Part shown: piece by piece, positions 48,024-57,346 of the stretch
Layout: every line of letters starts with the position of its first letter
How positions within the stretch are numbered: the first letter of the stretch is position 1
Origin: Longimicrobium sp.
GTDB lineage: Bacteria; Gemmatimonadota; Gemmatimonadetes; Longimicrobiales; Longimicrobiaceae
Direction of reading: 5' to 3'
DNA length: 64,000 nt
Assembly: GCA_036389135.1 (NCBI GenBank)
Contig: DASVQP010000029.1
Span: forward strand, 124,001-188,000
Program-made: the position numbers and the translations under genes
Notes under the pieces: model-generated
Database searches by the model: none
What the model saw: the letters and a program-made list of their open reading frames with translations, nothing else
Told to the model about the DNA's origin: nothing

Positions 48024-49415
48024 ATGCATCGACTCACAAGAAGCGCCGCCGGTCTCCTCGCCGTGATGGCGGCCGGCAGCGTCCTGGCCCAACCGTCCGC
48101 CGCGCAGCTGCGGCAGACCACCGGCCCGGTGCGCATCTCGTACGAGCAGTACAAGCTGCCCAACGGGCTGAACGTCATCCTGTCGCGGGACCCCTCCGCG
48201 CCGGTGGTGGCGGTGAACGTGTGGTACCACGTGGGCTCGGCCAACGAGGCGGCGGGGCGCACCGGCTTCGCCCACCTCTTCGAGCACATGATGTTCCAGG
48301 GCTCGCAGAACATCGGCGACGACGCGCACTTCAAGATGGTGCAGGAGGCGGGCGGCACCCTCAACGGCTCCACCAACCCGGACCGCACCAACTACTACGA
48401 GGCGGTTCCCTCCAACTTCCTGGAGCGCGCGCTCTGGCTGGAGGCGGACCGGATGGGCTTTCTGCTCCCCGCCATGACGCAGCAGAAGCTGGACAACCAG
48501 CGCAGCGTGGTGCAGAACGAGCGGCGGCAGAGCTACGAGAACCAGCCGTACGGCCTGGCGCCCGAGACGATCGCCGCCGCGCTGTACCCGGAGGGGCACC
48601 CGTACTCGTGGACCACCATCGGCAGCCTCAAGGACCTGAACGCGGCCGCGATGGAGGACGTGCAGGGCTTCTTCCGCAGCTACTACACCCCGAACAACGC
48701 GTCGCTGGCGGTGGTGGGCGACTTCGACCCGGCGCAGGCGCGGCAGTGGATCGCGAAGTACTTCGGCGACCTCCCCCGCGGTCCGGCGGTCACCCGGCCG
48801 CGCCCCACGCTCACGCCGCTCACGGCGGAGAAGCGGCTGACGCTGCCTGACCGCGTGCAGATTCCGCGGCTGTACATGGCGTGGCACTCCCCCGCGCGCT
48901 ACGCGCCGGGCGATGCGGAGATGTCGATGCTGGGCTTCGTGCTGGCGGGCGGCAGGAACTCGCGCCTCTACAAGCGCCTGGTGTACCAGGACCAGGTCGC
49001 CACGACGGTCTTTGGAGGGCAGGGCCCGCGCTCGCTGAACGGGCAGTTCCAGCTCACGGTGCAGCCCAAGCCGGGCGTCGACCTCGCCCGCATCGAGCGC
49101 GCGGTGGACGAGGAGATCGCCCGCATCAAGGCCGAGCCGCCCACCGCCCGCGAGCTTGAGCGGGCGCGCACCGCGCTGGAGAGCGGCTTGATCCAGCAGT
49201 ACGAGTCGGTGCTCAACCGGGCCGACGCGCTGAACCAGTGCTACACCTTCGCCGGCAACCCGGGGTGCGTGGACGACCTGATGAGGCGCATCACCGCCGT
49301 CACGCCGCGCGGGGTGCAGGACGCGGCGCGCCGGTACCTCGGCACGGGCCGCGTGGTGCTGAGCGTGGTTCCCCAGGCCCAGACTCCAACCCCGGCGTCG
49401 GAGGCGACCCGATAA
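48024..49415 (+). CDS. M16 zinc peptidase, catalytic subunit
   Basis: 463 residues with a signal peptide (MHRLTRSAAGLLAVMAAGSVLAQ). HLFEHMMF (His84, Glu87, His88) is the inverted zinc motif of M16 peptidases. The second Glu lies in the conserved region LNGSTNPDRTNYYEAVP. The C-terminal M16C domain follows. It degrades peptides or small proteins in the periplasm. The next gene overlaps its stop (TAATG) and encodes a related subunit without the zinc motif, so they probably form a heterodimer. Confidence 0.92.
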   Translation: MHRLTRSAAGLLAVMAAGSVLAQPSAAQLRQTTGPVRISYEQYKLPNGLNVILSRDPSAPVVAVNVWYHVGSANEAAGRTGFAHLFEHMMFQGSQNIGDDAHFKMVQEAGGTLNGSTNPDRTNYYEAVPSNFLERALWLEADRMGFLLPAMTQQKLDNQRSVVQNERRQSYENQPYGLAPETIAAALYPEGHPYSWTTIGSLKDLNAAAMEDVQGFFRSYYTPNNASLAVVGDFDPAQARQWIAKYFGDLPRGPAVTRPRPTLTPLTAEKRLTLPDRVQIPRLYMAWHSPARYAPGDAEMSMLGFVLAGGRNSRLYKRLVYQDQVATTVFGGQGPRSLNGQFQLTVQPKPGVDLARIERAVDEEIARIKAEPPTARELERARTALESGLIQQYESVLNRADALNQCYTFAGNPGCVDDLMRRITAVTPRGVQDAARRYLGTGRVVLSVVPQAQTPTPASEATR

Positions 49416-50845
49416 TGATGATGAAGAGGATTACCGTCGCGGCACTGATCGCGCTCGCTCCGGCGGCCGGTGCCCAGACGCTCGACCGTAAGGTGGTGCC
49501 GCCGGCCGGCCCCGCGCCGGAGGTCGTGTTCCCGGCCGTGCAGCAGCGCACGCTGAGCAACGGCCTGCGCGTGTACGTGGTGGAGCGCCGCAACGTTCCG
49601 CTGGTGACGATGCGGCTGGTGGTGGACGCGGGCTCCGCCGCCGACCCCGCCGGGCGCGGCGGCCTGGCCGCCCTCACCGCCGAGATGCTGGACGAGGGGA
49701 CGACGTCGCGTACCTCGCTGCAGCTGGCGGACGAGCTGGAGCTGCTGGGCGCGGACATCTCCACTGGCGGCGGCTACGACGTGGCCACCGTGCAGCTCAA
49801 CACCCTGTCGCGCAACGTGCGCCCGGCGCTGGGCATCCTGGCGGACGTGGTGGCGCGCCCCGCCTTCGCCACCACCGAACTGGAGCGGGTGCGCGGGCAG
49901 CGGCTTACGGCGCTCATGCAGCAGCAGGACCAGCCGGTGACGCTCGCCAACCGCGAGTTCGCCATGCGCGTCTTTGGCGGCGAGCACCCGTACGGCCGGC
50001 CGGTGGAGGGGACGCCGGCCACGCTGCGCCAGTTCTCGCCGCAGGACCTGCGCACGTTCCACCAGCAGTACTACCGCCCCGCCAACGCGCGCCTCATCGT
50101 GGTGGGCGACGTGCGCACGGCCGAGCTGATCCCGCAGCTCAACACCGCCTTCGCGGCGTGGACGGGCGGCACGGCGCAGCAGGTGCGCTACCCCGCGGCT
50201 CCGCAGCCGCAGCCGGCCACGCGCGTGTACCTGATCGACAAGCCGGGCGCCGCGCAGAGCGAGGTGCGAATCGGGCACGTGGGGGTGGCGCGCAATCATC
50301 CCGACCACTTCCCGCTCCTGGTGCTCAACTCGGTGCTCGGTGGTCAGTTCACCAGCCGCATCAACCTCAACCTGCGCGAGAACAAGGGCTACACGTACGG
50401 CGCGCGCAGCGGTTGGACGCAGCGGCGCGAGCCGGGCGCCTTCACCGCGCAAGCCGGGGTGCAGACGCCGGTGACGAAGGAGTCGCTGGTGGAGTTCATG
50501 CGCGAACTGGAGGAGATCCGCGGCCCGCGCCCGGTGACGGATGAGGAGCTGGAGTTCGCCAAGGCGTCGCTGGTGCGCTCGGAGCCGCTGCGCTCCGAGA
50601 CCAACGCCCAGATCGCGGCGCGGCTGGAGGAGCTGGTGCTGTACGGGCTGCCGCTGGACTACTACTCGTCGTACAACCAGCGCATCCAGGCCGTGACCCG
50701 CGAGGACGTGCAGCGGGTGGCGCAGCGGTACCTGACGCCGGACAAGTTCGCCGTCGTCATCGTAGGCGACCGATCCAAGGTGGAGACCGGCCTGCGCGAG
50801 CTGCCGTATCCCGTGGAGATCGTCCAGACCTCCAACGAGCGCTGA
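49415..50845 (+). CDS. M16 peptidase homologue lacking the zinc motif
   Basis: 476 residues with a signal peptide (MMMKRITVAALIALAPAAGAQ). The M16 fold is clear (LSNGLRVYVVERRNVPLVTMRLVVDAG; HQQYYRPANARLIVVGD; NSVLGGQFTSRINLNLRENKGYTYG), but the position of HxxEH reads LAALTAEMLDEG, so it is not a zinc enzyme. Such partners shape the cavity of the catalytic subunit. The start overlaps the stop of the upstream catalytic gene, which supports a stoichiometric complex. Confidence 0.9.
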   Translation: MMMKRITVAALIALAPAAGAQTLDRKVVPPAGPAPEVVFPAVQQRTLSNGLRVYVVERRNVPLVTMRLVVDAGSAADPAGRGGLAALTAEMLDEGTTSRTSLQLADELELLGADISTGGGYDVATVQLNTLSRNVRPALGILADVVARPAFATTELERVRGQRLTALMQQQDQPVTLANREFAMRVFGGEHPYGRPVEGTPATLRQFSPQDLRTFHQQYYRPANARLIVVGDVRTAELIPQLNTAFAAWTGGTAQQVRYPAAPQPQPATRVYLIDKPGAAQSEVRIGHVGVARNHPDHFPLLVLNSVLGGQFTSRINLNLRENKGYTYGARSGWTQRREPGAFTAQAGVQTPVTKESLVEFMRELEEIRGPRPVTDEELEFAKASLVRSEPLRSETNAQIAARLEELVLYGLPLDYYSSYNQRIQAVTREDVQRVAQRYLTPDKFAVVIVGDRSKVETGLRELPYPVEIVQTSNER

Positions 50846-50860
50846 TGCCGTAACGGCGGG

Positions 50861-50920
50861 GCTCACACGGAGACACGGAGGCACAGAGAGGAGGTTCACT
50901 CTGTGCCTCCGTGTTCTCTG
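50861..50920. repeat. 'CACAGAGG' intergenic repeat, copy 6 (short)
   Basis: CTCACACGGAGACACGGAGG, CACAGAGAGGAGG and CTCTGTGCCTCCGTG form a shortened palindrome of the family, directly after the M16 pair. Confidence 0.65.
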
Positions 50921-51034
50921 GCGGCGACGTGTTACGCGGACCTGGGCGCGGCGCTGAACGAAGGCGTTGCGCTACCGCCGCTCCGATACAAGGTTGCGCT
51001 CTCCACCAGAAGTCTCCTCGCACATCATCCGCGA

Positions 51035-53290
51035 ATGAAGCTCCGCATCCTTCTCGCCGCCTGCGCGTTCTGGACCCTCTTCGGCCCGCCGGTGCGTCCG
51101 GCGGCCGCACAGCAGCCGGGCCAGACGCTGCGCGCCTTTCGGTCCGACCAGGAGTTCGCCGAGTACTACCGCCGCATGGCGCGCGAGCACCGGCGGCGCA
51201 TCGAGAGGCACCCGCCTCCTCCTCCGGCACCGCCCCCTCCTCCCCCGGTGGCGGTCCCGATGCCCGAGCCTGTGCCAGGGGCACCGGCACCGGCACCGGC
51301 ACCCGCCGCGGCCCCGCCGGCGGCGGGCGAGTCGATCACCAACGTGCAGCACGCGGGGGTGGACGAGGGCGGCATCGTGAAGACGCACGGCGACCACCTG
51401 GTGATCCTCCGCCGCGGGCGCATCTTCACGGTGCGCTTCGGCGGCGATGCGCTGCAGCCCGTGGCGGCCGTGGACGCGTTCGGCCCGGGGATCGATCCGC
51501 GGAGCTCGTGGTACGACGAGCTCCTGGTGTCCGACACCCTGGTGGCGGTCATCGGCTACAGCTACCGGCGCGGCGGCACCGAGGTGGGGCTCTTTCGCAT
51601 CGACGCGGCGGGCGGCCTGGCGCATCGCGGCACCTACCAGCTCCGCTCGTTCGACTACTACTCGCCCAGCAACTACGCCAGCCGGCTGGTGAACGGAAAG
51701 CTGGTCTTCTACGCTCCCATCGACGTGGACGTGGACGAGGAGGACCCCTTCGCCTCTTTTCCCGCCGTGCGCCGCTGGGGAGGCGCCGACAGCACCTTCC
51801 GGCGCACCGCCCGGGCCACGCGGGTGTACCGCCCCGCGGGCCCGGTGAGCTTCGAAGACGAGCCGGTGATGCACACCGTGACCGTGTGCGACCCCGCGGG
51901 CACCGAGATGCGCTGCGAATCCACCGCCCTGCTCGGGCCCCAGGCGAGCGAGTTCTACGTCTCGCCGCGGGCGGTGTACGTGTGGGCGACGCAGGAGCCG
52001 GGGTGGGACGCAAAGGAGGACGCTCCCTCGCGCTCCGTGCTCTACCGGATGCCGCTCGACGGAACGGCGCCCACGGGTGTGCGGGTGACCGGCGCGCCGG
52101 ATGACCAGTTCTCCTTTCTGGAGAGCGGCGACGGCCACCTGAACGTGCTGGTGCACGACGCCGCGCTCCGGGGAACGAACGCGGCCCCGCAGCCCCTGTC
52201 GCTCCTCCGCATTCCGCTCGCCTCGTTCGGCGACGGGAGCCGGGCGGCGCCCGTCGCGGCGTACCGCCCACTCCTGGTGCCGGAGCGGCGTGGGAGCTTC
52301 GAGAACCGGTACGTCGGCTCCTGGCTCCTGTACGGAACGGGGAACGGTGTGGGGGGGCCGCGCTCCGCCGGCGGCGCGGCCGTCTTCGCCGTGCGCTGGG
52401 GCGCGAGGGACAGCGTGGTCGTCCTCCCCGTGCCGCACGGGGTGGACCGCATCGAGGCGATGGGGACGGGCGCCGTCGTGGTGGGGAGCGACAGCCGCGG
52501 CGACCTGCACTTCAGCGGGGTGCGCCTGGGCACGACCGCGGCGCTCGCGGACCGCTACACCCGCTCCAGCGCGTCGCAGGGGGAGACCAGGAGCCACGGC
52601 TTCTTCTACCGCCCGGACGCCGAGGAGTCGGGGCTGCTGGGGCTCCCCATCCGCGGCGCCGGGGCGTCCGGCTACGACCAGCTTCGCCACGGCTCCGCGT
52701 CGGTGCTCTTCCTGCGCAACCGCGCCTTCCGCTTCACCGAGCTGGGCGACCTGGCCGCACGCTCCTCCAACGAGGACGACGGGTGCCGCGTGTCGTGCGT
52801 GGACTGGTACGGCAACGCGCGCCCCATCTTTCTGCGGGGCCGCATCTTCGCGCTGCTGGGCTACGAGCTGGTGGAGGGGGCGGAGGCCGGCGGGCGCATC
52901 CGCGAAGTCCGCCGCGTGAGCTACGCGCCGCGCCCCGCGCAGATGACCGGCCTGTGGGACTACGACGAGACCGTGGGCCGCGAGGGGGACCGCTACCGCT
53001 GCCGCAGCCAGGGGACGTACAGATTTACGCAGGAGGGCGCCACACTCGGCGTCACGTTCGAGCAGACCGGCCAGTGCACCATGGACGGGCGCACGATCGA
53101 CAACTCCGGGCGGGGGAGCGGGACGGGAACCGTGCGGGGGACCGCCGTATCGCTGAATCTGTCCGGGTGCCGCCCCACCGCCGTCCTTACCGGGCCCGAC
53201 CGCATGGAGGGCACCTTCTCCTGCCCCGTCCGCCTTCCCGACGGCCAGCAGGTGACGGCGAACGGGAGGTGGACGGCGCGGCGGCGGTAG
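51035..53290 (+). CDS. Secreted beta-propeller protein with proline-rich linker
   Basis: 751 residues with a signal peptide (MKLRILLAACAFWTLFG...AAA). A proline/alanine-rich linker at about residues 60-100 is followed by NVQHAGVDEGGIVKTHGDHLVILRRGRIF, the hallmark start of the secreted C-terminal beta-propeller family (COG4880 type). The last 120 residues (LWDYDETVGREGDRYRCRSQ... SGTGTVRGTAVSLNLSGC) form a separate small beta domain. The function of this family is unknown. The ATG at 51035 is chosen for the signal peptide. Confidence 0.8.
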   Translation: MKLRILLAACAFWTLFGPPVRPAAAQQPGQTLRAFRSDQEFAEYYRRMAREHRRRIERHPPPPPAPPPPPPVAVPMPEPVPGAPAPAPAPAAAPPAAGESITNVQHAGVDEGGIVKTHGDHLVILRRGRIFTVRFGGDALQPVAAVDAFGPGIDPRSSWYDELLVSDTLVAVIGYSYRRGGTEVGLFRIDAAGGLAHRGTYQLRSFDYYSPSNYASRLVNGKLVFYAPIDVDVDEEDPFASFPAVRRWGGADSTFRRTARATRVYRPAGPVSFEDEPVMHTVTVCDPAGTEMRCESTALLGPQASEFYVSPRAVYVWATQEPGWDAKEDAPSRSVLYRMPLDGTAPTGVRVTGAPDDQFSFLESGDGHLNVLVHDAALRGTNAAPQPLSLLRIPLASFGDGSRAAPVAAYRPLLVPERRGSFENRYVGSWLLYGTGNGVGGPRSAGGAAVFAVRWGARDSVVVLPVPHGVDRIEAMGTGAVVVGSDSRGDLHFSGVRLGTTAALADRYTRSSASQGETRSHGFFYRPDAEESGLLGLPIRGAGASGYDQLRHGSASVLFLRNRAFRFTELGDLAARSSNEDDGCRVSCVDWYGNARPIFLRGRIFALLGYELVEGAEAGGRIREVRRVSYAPRPAQMTGLWDYDETVGREGDRYRCRSQGTYRFTQEGATLGVTFEQTGQCTMDGRTIDNSGRGSGTGTVRGTAVSLNLSGCRPTAVLTGPDRMEGTFSCPVRLPDGQQVTANGRWTARRR

Positions 53291-53308
53291 GTCGCCCTTA
53301 AAAGCGCC

Positions 53309-53401
53309 TCACACAGAGGCACAGAGGGGAACGGAAAGCAAAGAAGAAAATTCTTCTCTCTGTGTCTTTCCGTTCCCTCCTTCCGTTCTCTGTGTGAGGC
53401 T
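53309..53401. repeat. 'CACAGAGG' intergenic repeat, copy 7
   Basis: CCTCACACAGAGGCACAGAGG at the left and TTCTCTGTGTGAGG at the right, with GAAAGCAAAGAAGAAAATTC in the middle, form the inner palindrome of the family. Confidence 0.68.
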
Positions 53402-53493
53402 GTTCATGACCTGCGCTCACCGCCTGCGGCCCCGCGTTTGCTACTCTTCGCGGGATTGGGGAGCGAGACGCCACGGGACACGCGGAGGATGGC

Positions 53494-55257
53494 ATGGCGC
53501 TGGGACTGCTGCGGCGGCGAAACCGGCTGCTGGGGGAGCGCGAGCTGGAGCTGCGCGCCCGCGAGCGCGAGCTGCTGGACCGCCTCTCGACCGCGCTGGG
53601 ACGCTTCGGCACCGACGTGGACGCCGACGACATGCGCCACTTCAACCAGGCGCGTGAGGCGCTCTCCTCCTTCTTCCTCCTGGTGATCGCGGGCGAGTTC
53701 AACTCGGGGAAGAGCTCCTTCATCAACGCCCTCCTCGGCGAGAAGATACTTCCCGAAGGCGTCACCCCCACCACCGACCGCATCAACCTCCTGCGCCACG
53801 GCGACGAGCCGAGCGAGGAGATGGTGGAGGCGTACCTCCTGGAGCGGCGCCACCCCGCCGAGATCCTGCGCGACCTCAACATCGTCGACACGCCGGGGAC
53901 CAACGCCGTCATCCGCGAGCACGAGGAGCTCACGCGCGACTTCGTGCCCCGGTCGGACCTCGTGCTCTTCGTGACCTCCGCGGACCGCCCCTTTACGGAA
54001 AGCGAGCGAGGCTTCCTGGAGCAGATCCGCACCTGGGGGAAGAAGATCGTCTTCATCCTCAACAAGATCGACCTGCTGCAGGACCCCATGGACAGGCGGC
54101 AGGTGACCACCTTCGTCAGCGAGAACGCGGAGCGGCTGCTGGGCGAGGCGCCGCTGGTGCTTGCCGTCTCCGCGCGGCAGGCCAAGGAAGCGCGCGAGCA
54201 GAACGACGATGCGCTGTGGAAGACGAGCGGCTTCGCGGCGGTGGACGACTACCTGCTCAACACGCTGGACCAGGAGGAGCGCGTGCGGCTGAAGCTCCTC
54301 AACCCGCTCAACGTGGGGCTCACCCTGGCGCGGAAGTACAAGGAGACCGCCTTCGACCGGCTCAAGATGCTGGCCGAGGACGTCTCCACGCTCCAGAACA
54401 TCGACACGCAGCTCGCCGCATTCCACCAGGAGATGCTGCGCGACTTCGAGCCGCGGCTGGGGCGGATGGATGCGCTCCTTTCCGAGATGGAGGTGCGCGG
54501 CCTCAACTTCTTCGACGAGCGCATCCGCTTCGGCCGCATTCGCGAGCTGATGAACAGCGAAGCCATCCGCCGCGACTTCGAGCGCGACGTGGTGGGCGAC
54601 ACCCCGCGCGACATCGACGACGAGGTGGGGCGCGTGATCGACTGGATCGTGGAGCGCAACCTCAAGCTGTGGCAGGACATCAGCGGCTACATCGACCGCC
54701 GCCAGATCGCCCGCCACCGCGAGGGGATGATCGGTGAGGTGACCGGCAACTTCTCCTACAACCGCCAGGCGCTGCTGGACTCCATCGGCCGCGCCTCGCG
54801 CGAGGCGGTTGGCACTTACAACCGTGAAGCGGAGGGCCGCAAGCTGGCCGACGAGGTGCGCTCCTCGTCCGGCACCACCATGTTCGCCGGCGCGGGGATG
54901 GGCCTCGGCGTGCTGATGACCGCGCTCCTCTCCGGCGCCGTGGCGGACGTGACGGGCGTCGTGCTGGCCACTACGCTGGCGGCCACGGGTCTGTACGTGA
55001 TCCCCGCGCGCCGTCGCCAGGCCAAAGCCGAGTTCGCGCAAAAGATCTCCGACCTGCGCACCCGCCTGCGCGACGCCCTCACGCGGCAGGTGCACGGCGC
55101 CATCAGCGACAGCACCGAGCGCGTCAACGAGAGCATCGCCCCCTACCGCCGCTTCGTGCAGGTGCAGCAGGACCAGCTCAACGAAGCCCGCGACGAGCTC
55201 GTGACCTCCGAGGACGCCCTGCTGCGGTTGCGCGCGGAGATCGAAGGGAAGCGGTAG
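53494..55257 (+). CDS. Bacterial dynamin-like GTPase
   Basis: 587 residues. The GTPase motifs are all present: GEFNSGKSS (G1, about residues 67-75), a Thr-rich switch (EGVTPTTDRINLL), DTPG (G3) and NKIDLL (G4). The rest is helical, with a hydrophobic hairpin near the C-terminus (MGLGVLMTALLSGAVADVTGV and LAATGLYVIP) that could insert into membrane, and a final coiled region. Bacterial dynamins remodel or protect membranes. It is a single gene, unlike the paired versions found in some bacteria. Confidence 0.88.
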   Translation: MALGLLRRRNRLLGERELELRARERELLDRLSTALGRFGTDVDADDMRHFNQAREALSSFFLLVIAGEFNSGKSSFINALLGEKILPEGVTPTTDRINLLRHGDEPSEEMVEAYLLERRHPAEILRDLNIVDTPGTNAVIREHEELTRDFVPRSDLVLFVTSADRPFTESERGFLEQIRTWGKKIVFILNKIDLLQDPMDRRQVTTFVSENAERLLGEAPLVLAVSARQAKEAREQNDDALWKTSGFAAVDDYLLNTLDQEERVRLKLLNPLNVGLTLARKYKETAFDRLKMLAEDVSTLQNIDTQLAAFHQEMLRDFEPRLGRMDALLSEMEVRGLNFFDERIRFGRIRELMNSEAIRRDFERDVVGDTPRDIDDEVGRVIDWIVERNLKLWQDISGYIDRRQIARHREGMIGEVTGNFSYNRQALLDSIGRASREAVGTYNREAEGRKLADEVRSSSGTTMFAGAGMGLGVLMTALLSGAVADVTGVVLATTLAATGLYVIPARRRQAKAEFAQKISDLRTRLRDALTRQVHGAISDSTERVNESIAPYRRFVQVQQDQLNEARDELVTSEDALLRLRAEIEGKR

Positions 55258-55297
55258 GGCACCGCCGCGCGCGGGCGCAGGAAAGAATACACTTCCA

Positions 55298-55331
55298 TGT
55301 CGCGGCCAAGACAATTATCTTGGCCGCGACA
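55298..55331. promoter_or_regulatory. Perfect 14-bp inverted repeat before the AbiE-like pair (operator)
   Basis: TGTCGCGGCCAAGA and TCTTGGCCGCGACA are perfect complements around CAATTA. The site lies 33 bp before the start of the nuclease/wHTH gene and after the dynamin stop. A hairpin terminator is possible, but an operator bound by the wHTH protein fits AbiE-type autoregulation. Confidence 0.65.
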
Positions 55332-55364
55332 CGTTTGTGTGCTCGTGGAAAACCAGGGGTGCGT

Positions 55365-56525
55365 ATGGTCGCGGATGCGGAGGAACCCCGGCTGTCGGAT
55401 GCGCGCGCTCGCGAACGGCGGTTCGAGGATCTGCTCGAGCAGGCGCTCGCGTCGGCCGGGTGGACGGTGGAACGCGCGGCGGGGAAGCCGGAACAGGTGG
55501 ACTTCATGTTTCGTGAGAGCGCGGAGTCTCCGTGGTGCGTAGTCGAGATCAAGGCGGGAGCGGAGGGGCGAAGCGACCGCCTCATTCCGCTCTGGGCACA
55601 GGCGTGTCTACAGGCGTCGTACCGGCGGGGCACGGGGCGGCCGCTGGCAGTGGTGGCGGCCCCAAAGATCTCTGCGAAAGCGGCGGATGCGGTCCTGGAG
55701 TTCGCCTCCATATACGCTCCCGACACGGCCGCGGGCGTGATCGACTTCGCGGGGTTGCTACGCTTCCACGGTGAGGGCCTCGAAACGCTCAACGCCGATC
55801 CTGACGAAGTACGCGCGAGCGGCCGCGTAGCCGTTGCCTCGCACGCGGACCTCTTCTCCGATCTCAACCAGTGGCTGCTGAAGGTGTTGCTCGCGCCCGA
55901 GCTACCGGAAGATCTCCTGACGGCACCCCGCGGCCGTTGTCGGAATGCATCCGAGCTGGCGAAGGCGGCACGTGTATCGGCGTCGGTGGCCTACCGTTTC
56001 ACCCGGCAACTGGTCCACGAGGGCCACATGGACGAGTCCGCGCGCTATCTGCGGCTGGTTCGGCGGCAGCCGCTGTTCGAGCGGTGGCTCCACTCCGCGT
56101 CCCGGCCCGGCCGGGAACTGCCGGTTCGCGTGCTGATCGGGGACCCGCGCAAGGAAGCCGCACGCCTGACGCGGGAGGGCGAGGGGTGTCTTGGGCTCTT
56201 CGCCGCCGCGGACGCGCTCCACCTGGGGTTCGTGCACGGCGTTCCACCCCATGTTTACGTGCAGCGCGACCCGTTCGGAGGCGGAGCGGCTCGGCAGAAC
56301 GCGGTTCCGGCCGAGCGGCACGAGGCGCCCACGTTGATCCTGCGTGAGCGGCCGGCGGGGAGCTCGGTATTTCGGGGGATGGTGGAGAGGGACGGCGTGT
56401 GGGTCAGCGATGCCATCCAGGTGTGGCTCGACGTTTCCTTGCACCCCTCGCGCGGCTCCGAGCAGGCGGAGGTGATCCGCCGCCGCGTCCTGGAGCCGCT
56501 GATCTCAGGGCCGGAGGAAGGATGA
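55365..56525 (+). CDS. PD-(D/E)xK nuclease-like protein with winged helix (AbiEi-like partner)
   Basis: 386 residues. The N-terminal 150 residues resemble a PD-(D/E)xK nuclease fold: RRFEDLLEQALASAGWTVE, Asp46 in EQVDFMF and E61-I-K63 in WCVVEIKAG. A winged helix follows at about residues 200-245 (NASELAKAARVSASVAYRFTRQLVHEG). The C-terminal 140 residues are unrecognised. It overlaps the start of a nucleotidyltransferase gene by 4 nt (ATGA). This order, wHTH protein then nucleotidyltransferase, is that of AbiEi/AbiEii type IV toxin-antitoxin systems, but the nuclease-like domain makes it different from classical AbiEi. Confidence 0.7.
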   Translation: MVADAEEPRLSDARARERRFEDLLEQALASAGWTVERAAGKPEQVDFMFRESAESPWCVVEIKAGAEGRSDRLIPLWAQACLQASYRRGTGRPLAVVAAPKISAKAADAVLEFASIYAPDTAAGVIDFAGLLRFHGEGLETLNADPDEVRASGRVAVASHADLFSDLNQWLLKVLLAPELPEDLLTAPRGRCRNASELAKAARVSASVAYRFTRQLVHEGHMDESARYLRLVRRQPLFERWLHSASRPGRELPVRVLIGDPRKEAARLTREGEGCLGLFAAADALHLGFVHGVPPHVYVQRDPFGGGAARQNAVPAERHEAPTLILRERPAGSSVFRGMVERDGVWVSDAIQVWLDVSLHPSRGSEQAEVIRRRVLEPLISGPEEG

Positions 56526-57346
56526 GCGAGGTGGACTCCTTTGCGCGGCTCGTGGATGCGCTGCGCCCCTGGCTCAGGCACCTGGTGATCGTGGGCGGCT
56601 GGTCGCACCGCCTGCACCGTCTGCATGAGTTGGCGGGCACCCCGCCGTACTCTCCGCTGATGACGCTCGACGCGGATCTGGCATTCTCGGGACGTTCCCC
56701 GCTCACGGGCGACATACGTGAAGCCCTGCGCGCCGCCAACTTCCGGGAGGCGTTCCGCGGCGACCATACCCCGCCGGTAGTCTACTACCGGCTCGGCGAC
56801 GAGGAGGACCAGGGGTTCTACGCGGAGTTCCTCACCCCGTTGTACGGCGGAGGAGTACGCCGCGACGGCACCCCGGATGCCACCCTCCGGAAGGCCGGAA
56901 TTGCGGCGCAGAAGCTTCGGCACGTGGATCTGCTCCTGGCCGAGCCCTGGTCGGTGCACCTGGGCGCCGAGGCGCCGGTCCCGCTCGATCCGCCCGTAGA
57001 TCTCTCGATCGCGAATCCGGTGAGCTTCATCGCACAGAAGCTCCTGATCCGAAGCAAGCGCTCAGCCGACAAACAGGCGCAGGACGCGCTGTACATCCAC
57101 GACACGCTCGAGCTTTTCGGAAGCGAACTCGTCACACTGCGCGACCTCTGGACCGGCTCGCTTCTCCAGACGCTGCCGCCGAAACTCGGGCGAAGCGTCG
57201 CACAAATGGCGGCGAAACAGTTCGGCGCCGTGGACGACGTCATCCGGTCGGCCGCGCGCATCCCCGCCGATCGAAACCTCCGCCCCGACCGATTGCAGCA
57301 ACTCTGCTCCTTCGGTCTGGAGGCGATCTTCGGCCGCCCCCGCTGA
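56522..57346 (+). CDS. Nucleotidyltransferase (AbiEii/GSU2403-like), possible toxin
   Basis: 274 residues starting at the ATG that overlaps the upstream stop. VIVGGWSHRLHRLH holds the Gly-Gly loop and TLDADLAF the D-x-D metal pair of the polymerase-beta nucleotidyltransferase superfamily. NPVSFIAQKLLIRSKRSADKQAQDALYIHDTLELF matches the second domain of AbiEii-like or GSU2403-like toxins, which transfer nucleotides to tRNA or other targets and stop translation. Both catalytic elements are intact. Coupled to the nuclease/wHTH gene and preceded by a palindrome, it looks like a phage-defence toxin-antitoxin pair. Confidence 0.75.
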   Translation: MSEVDSFARLVDALRPWLRHLVIVGGWSHRLHRLHELAGTPPYSPLMTLDADLAFSGRSPLTGDIREALRAANFREAFRGDHTPPVVYYRLGDEEDQGFYAEFLTPLYGGGVRRDGTPDATLRKAGIAAQKLRHVDLLLAEPWSVHLGAEAPVPLDPPVDLSIANPVSFIAQKLLIRSKRSADKQAQDALYIHDTLELFGSELVTLRDLWTGSLLQTLPPKLGRSVAQMAAKQFGAVDDVIRSAARIPADRNLRPDRLQQLCSFGLEAIFGRPR

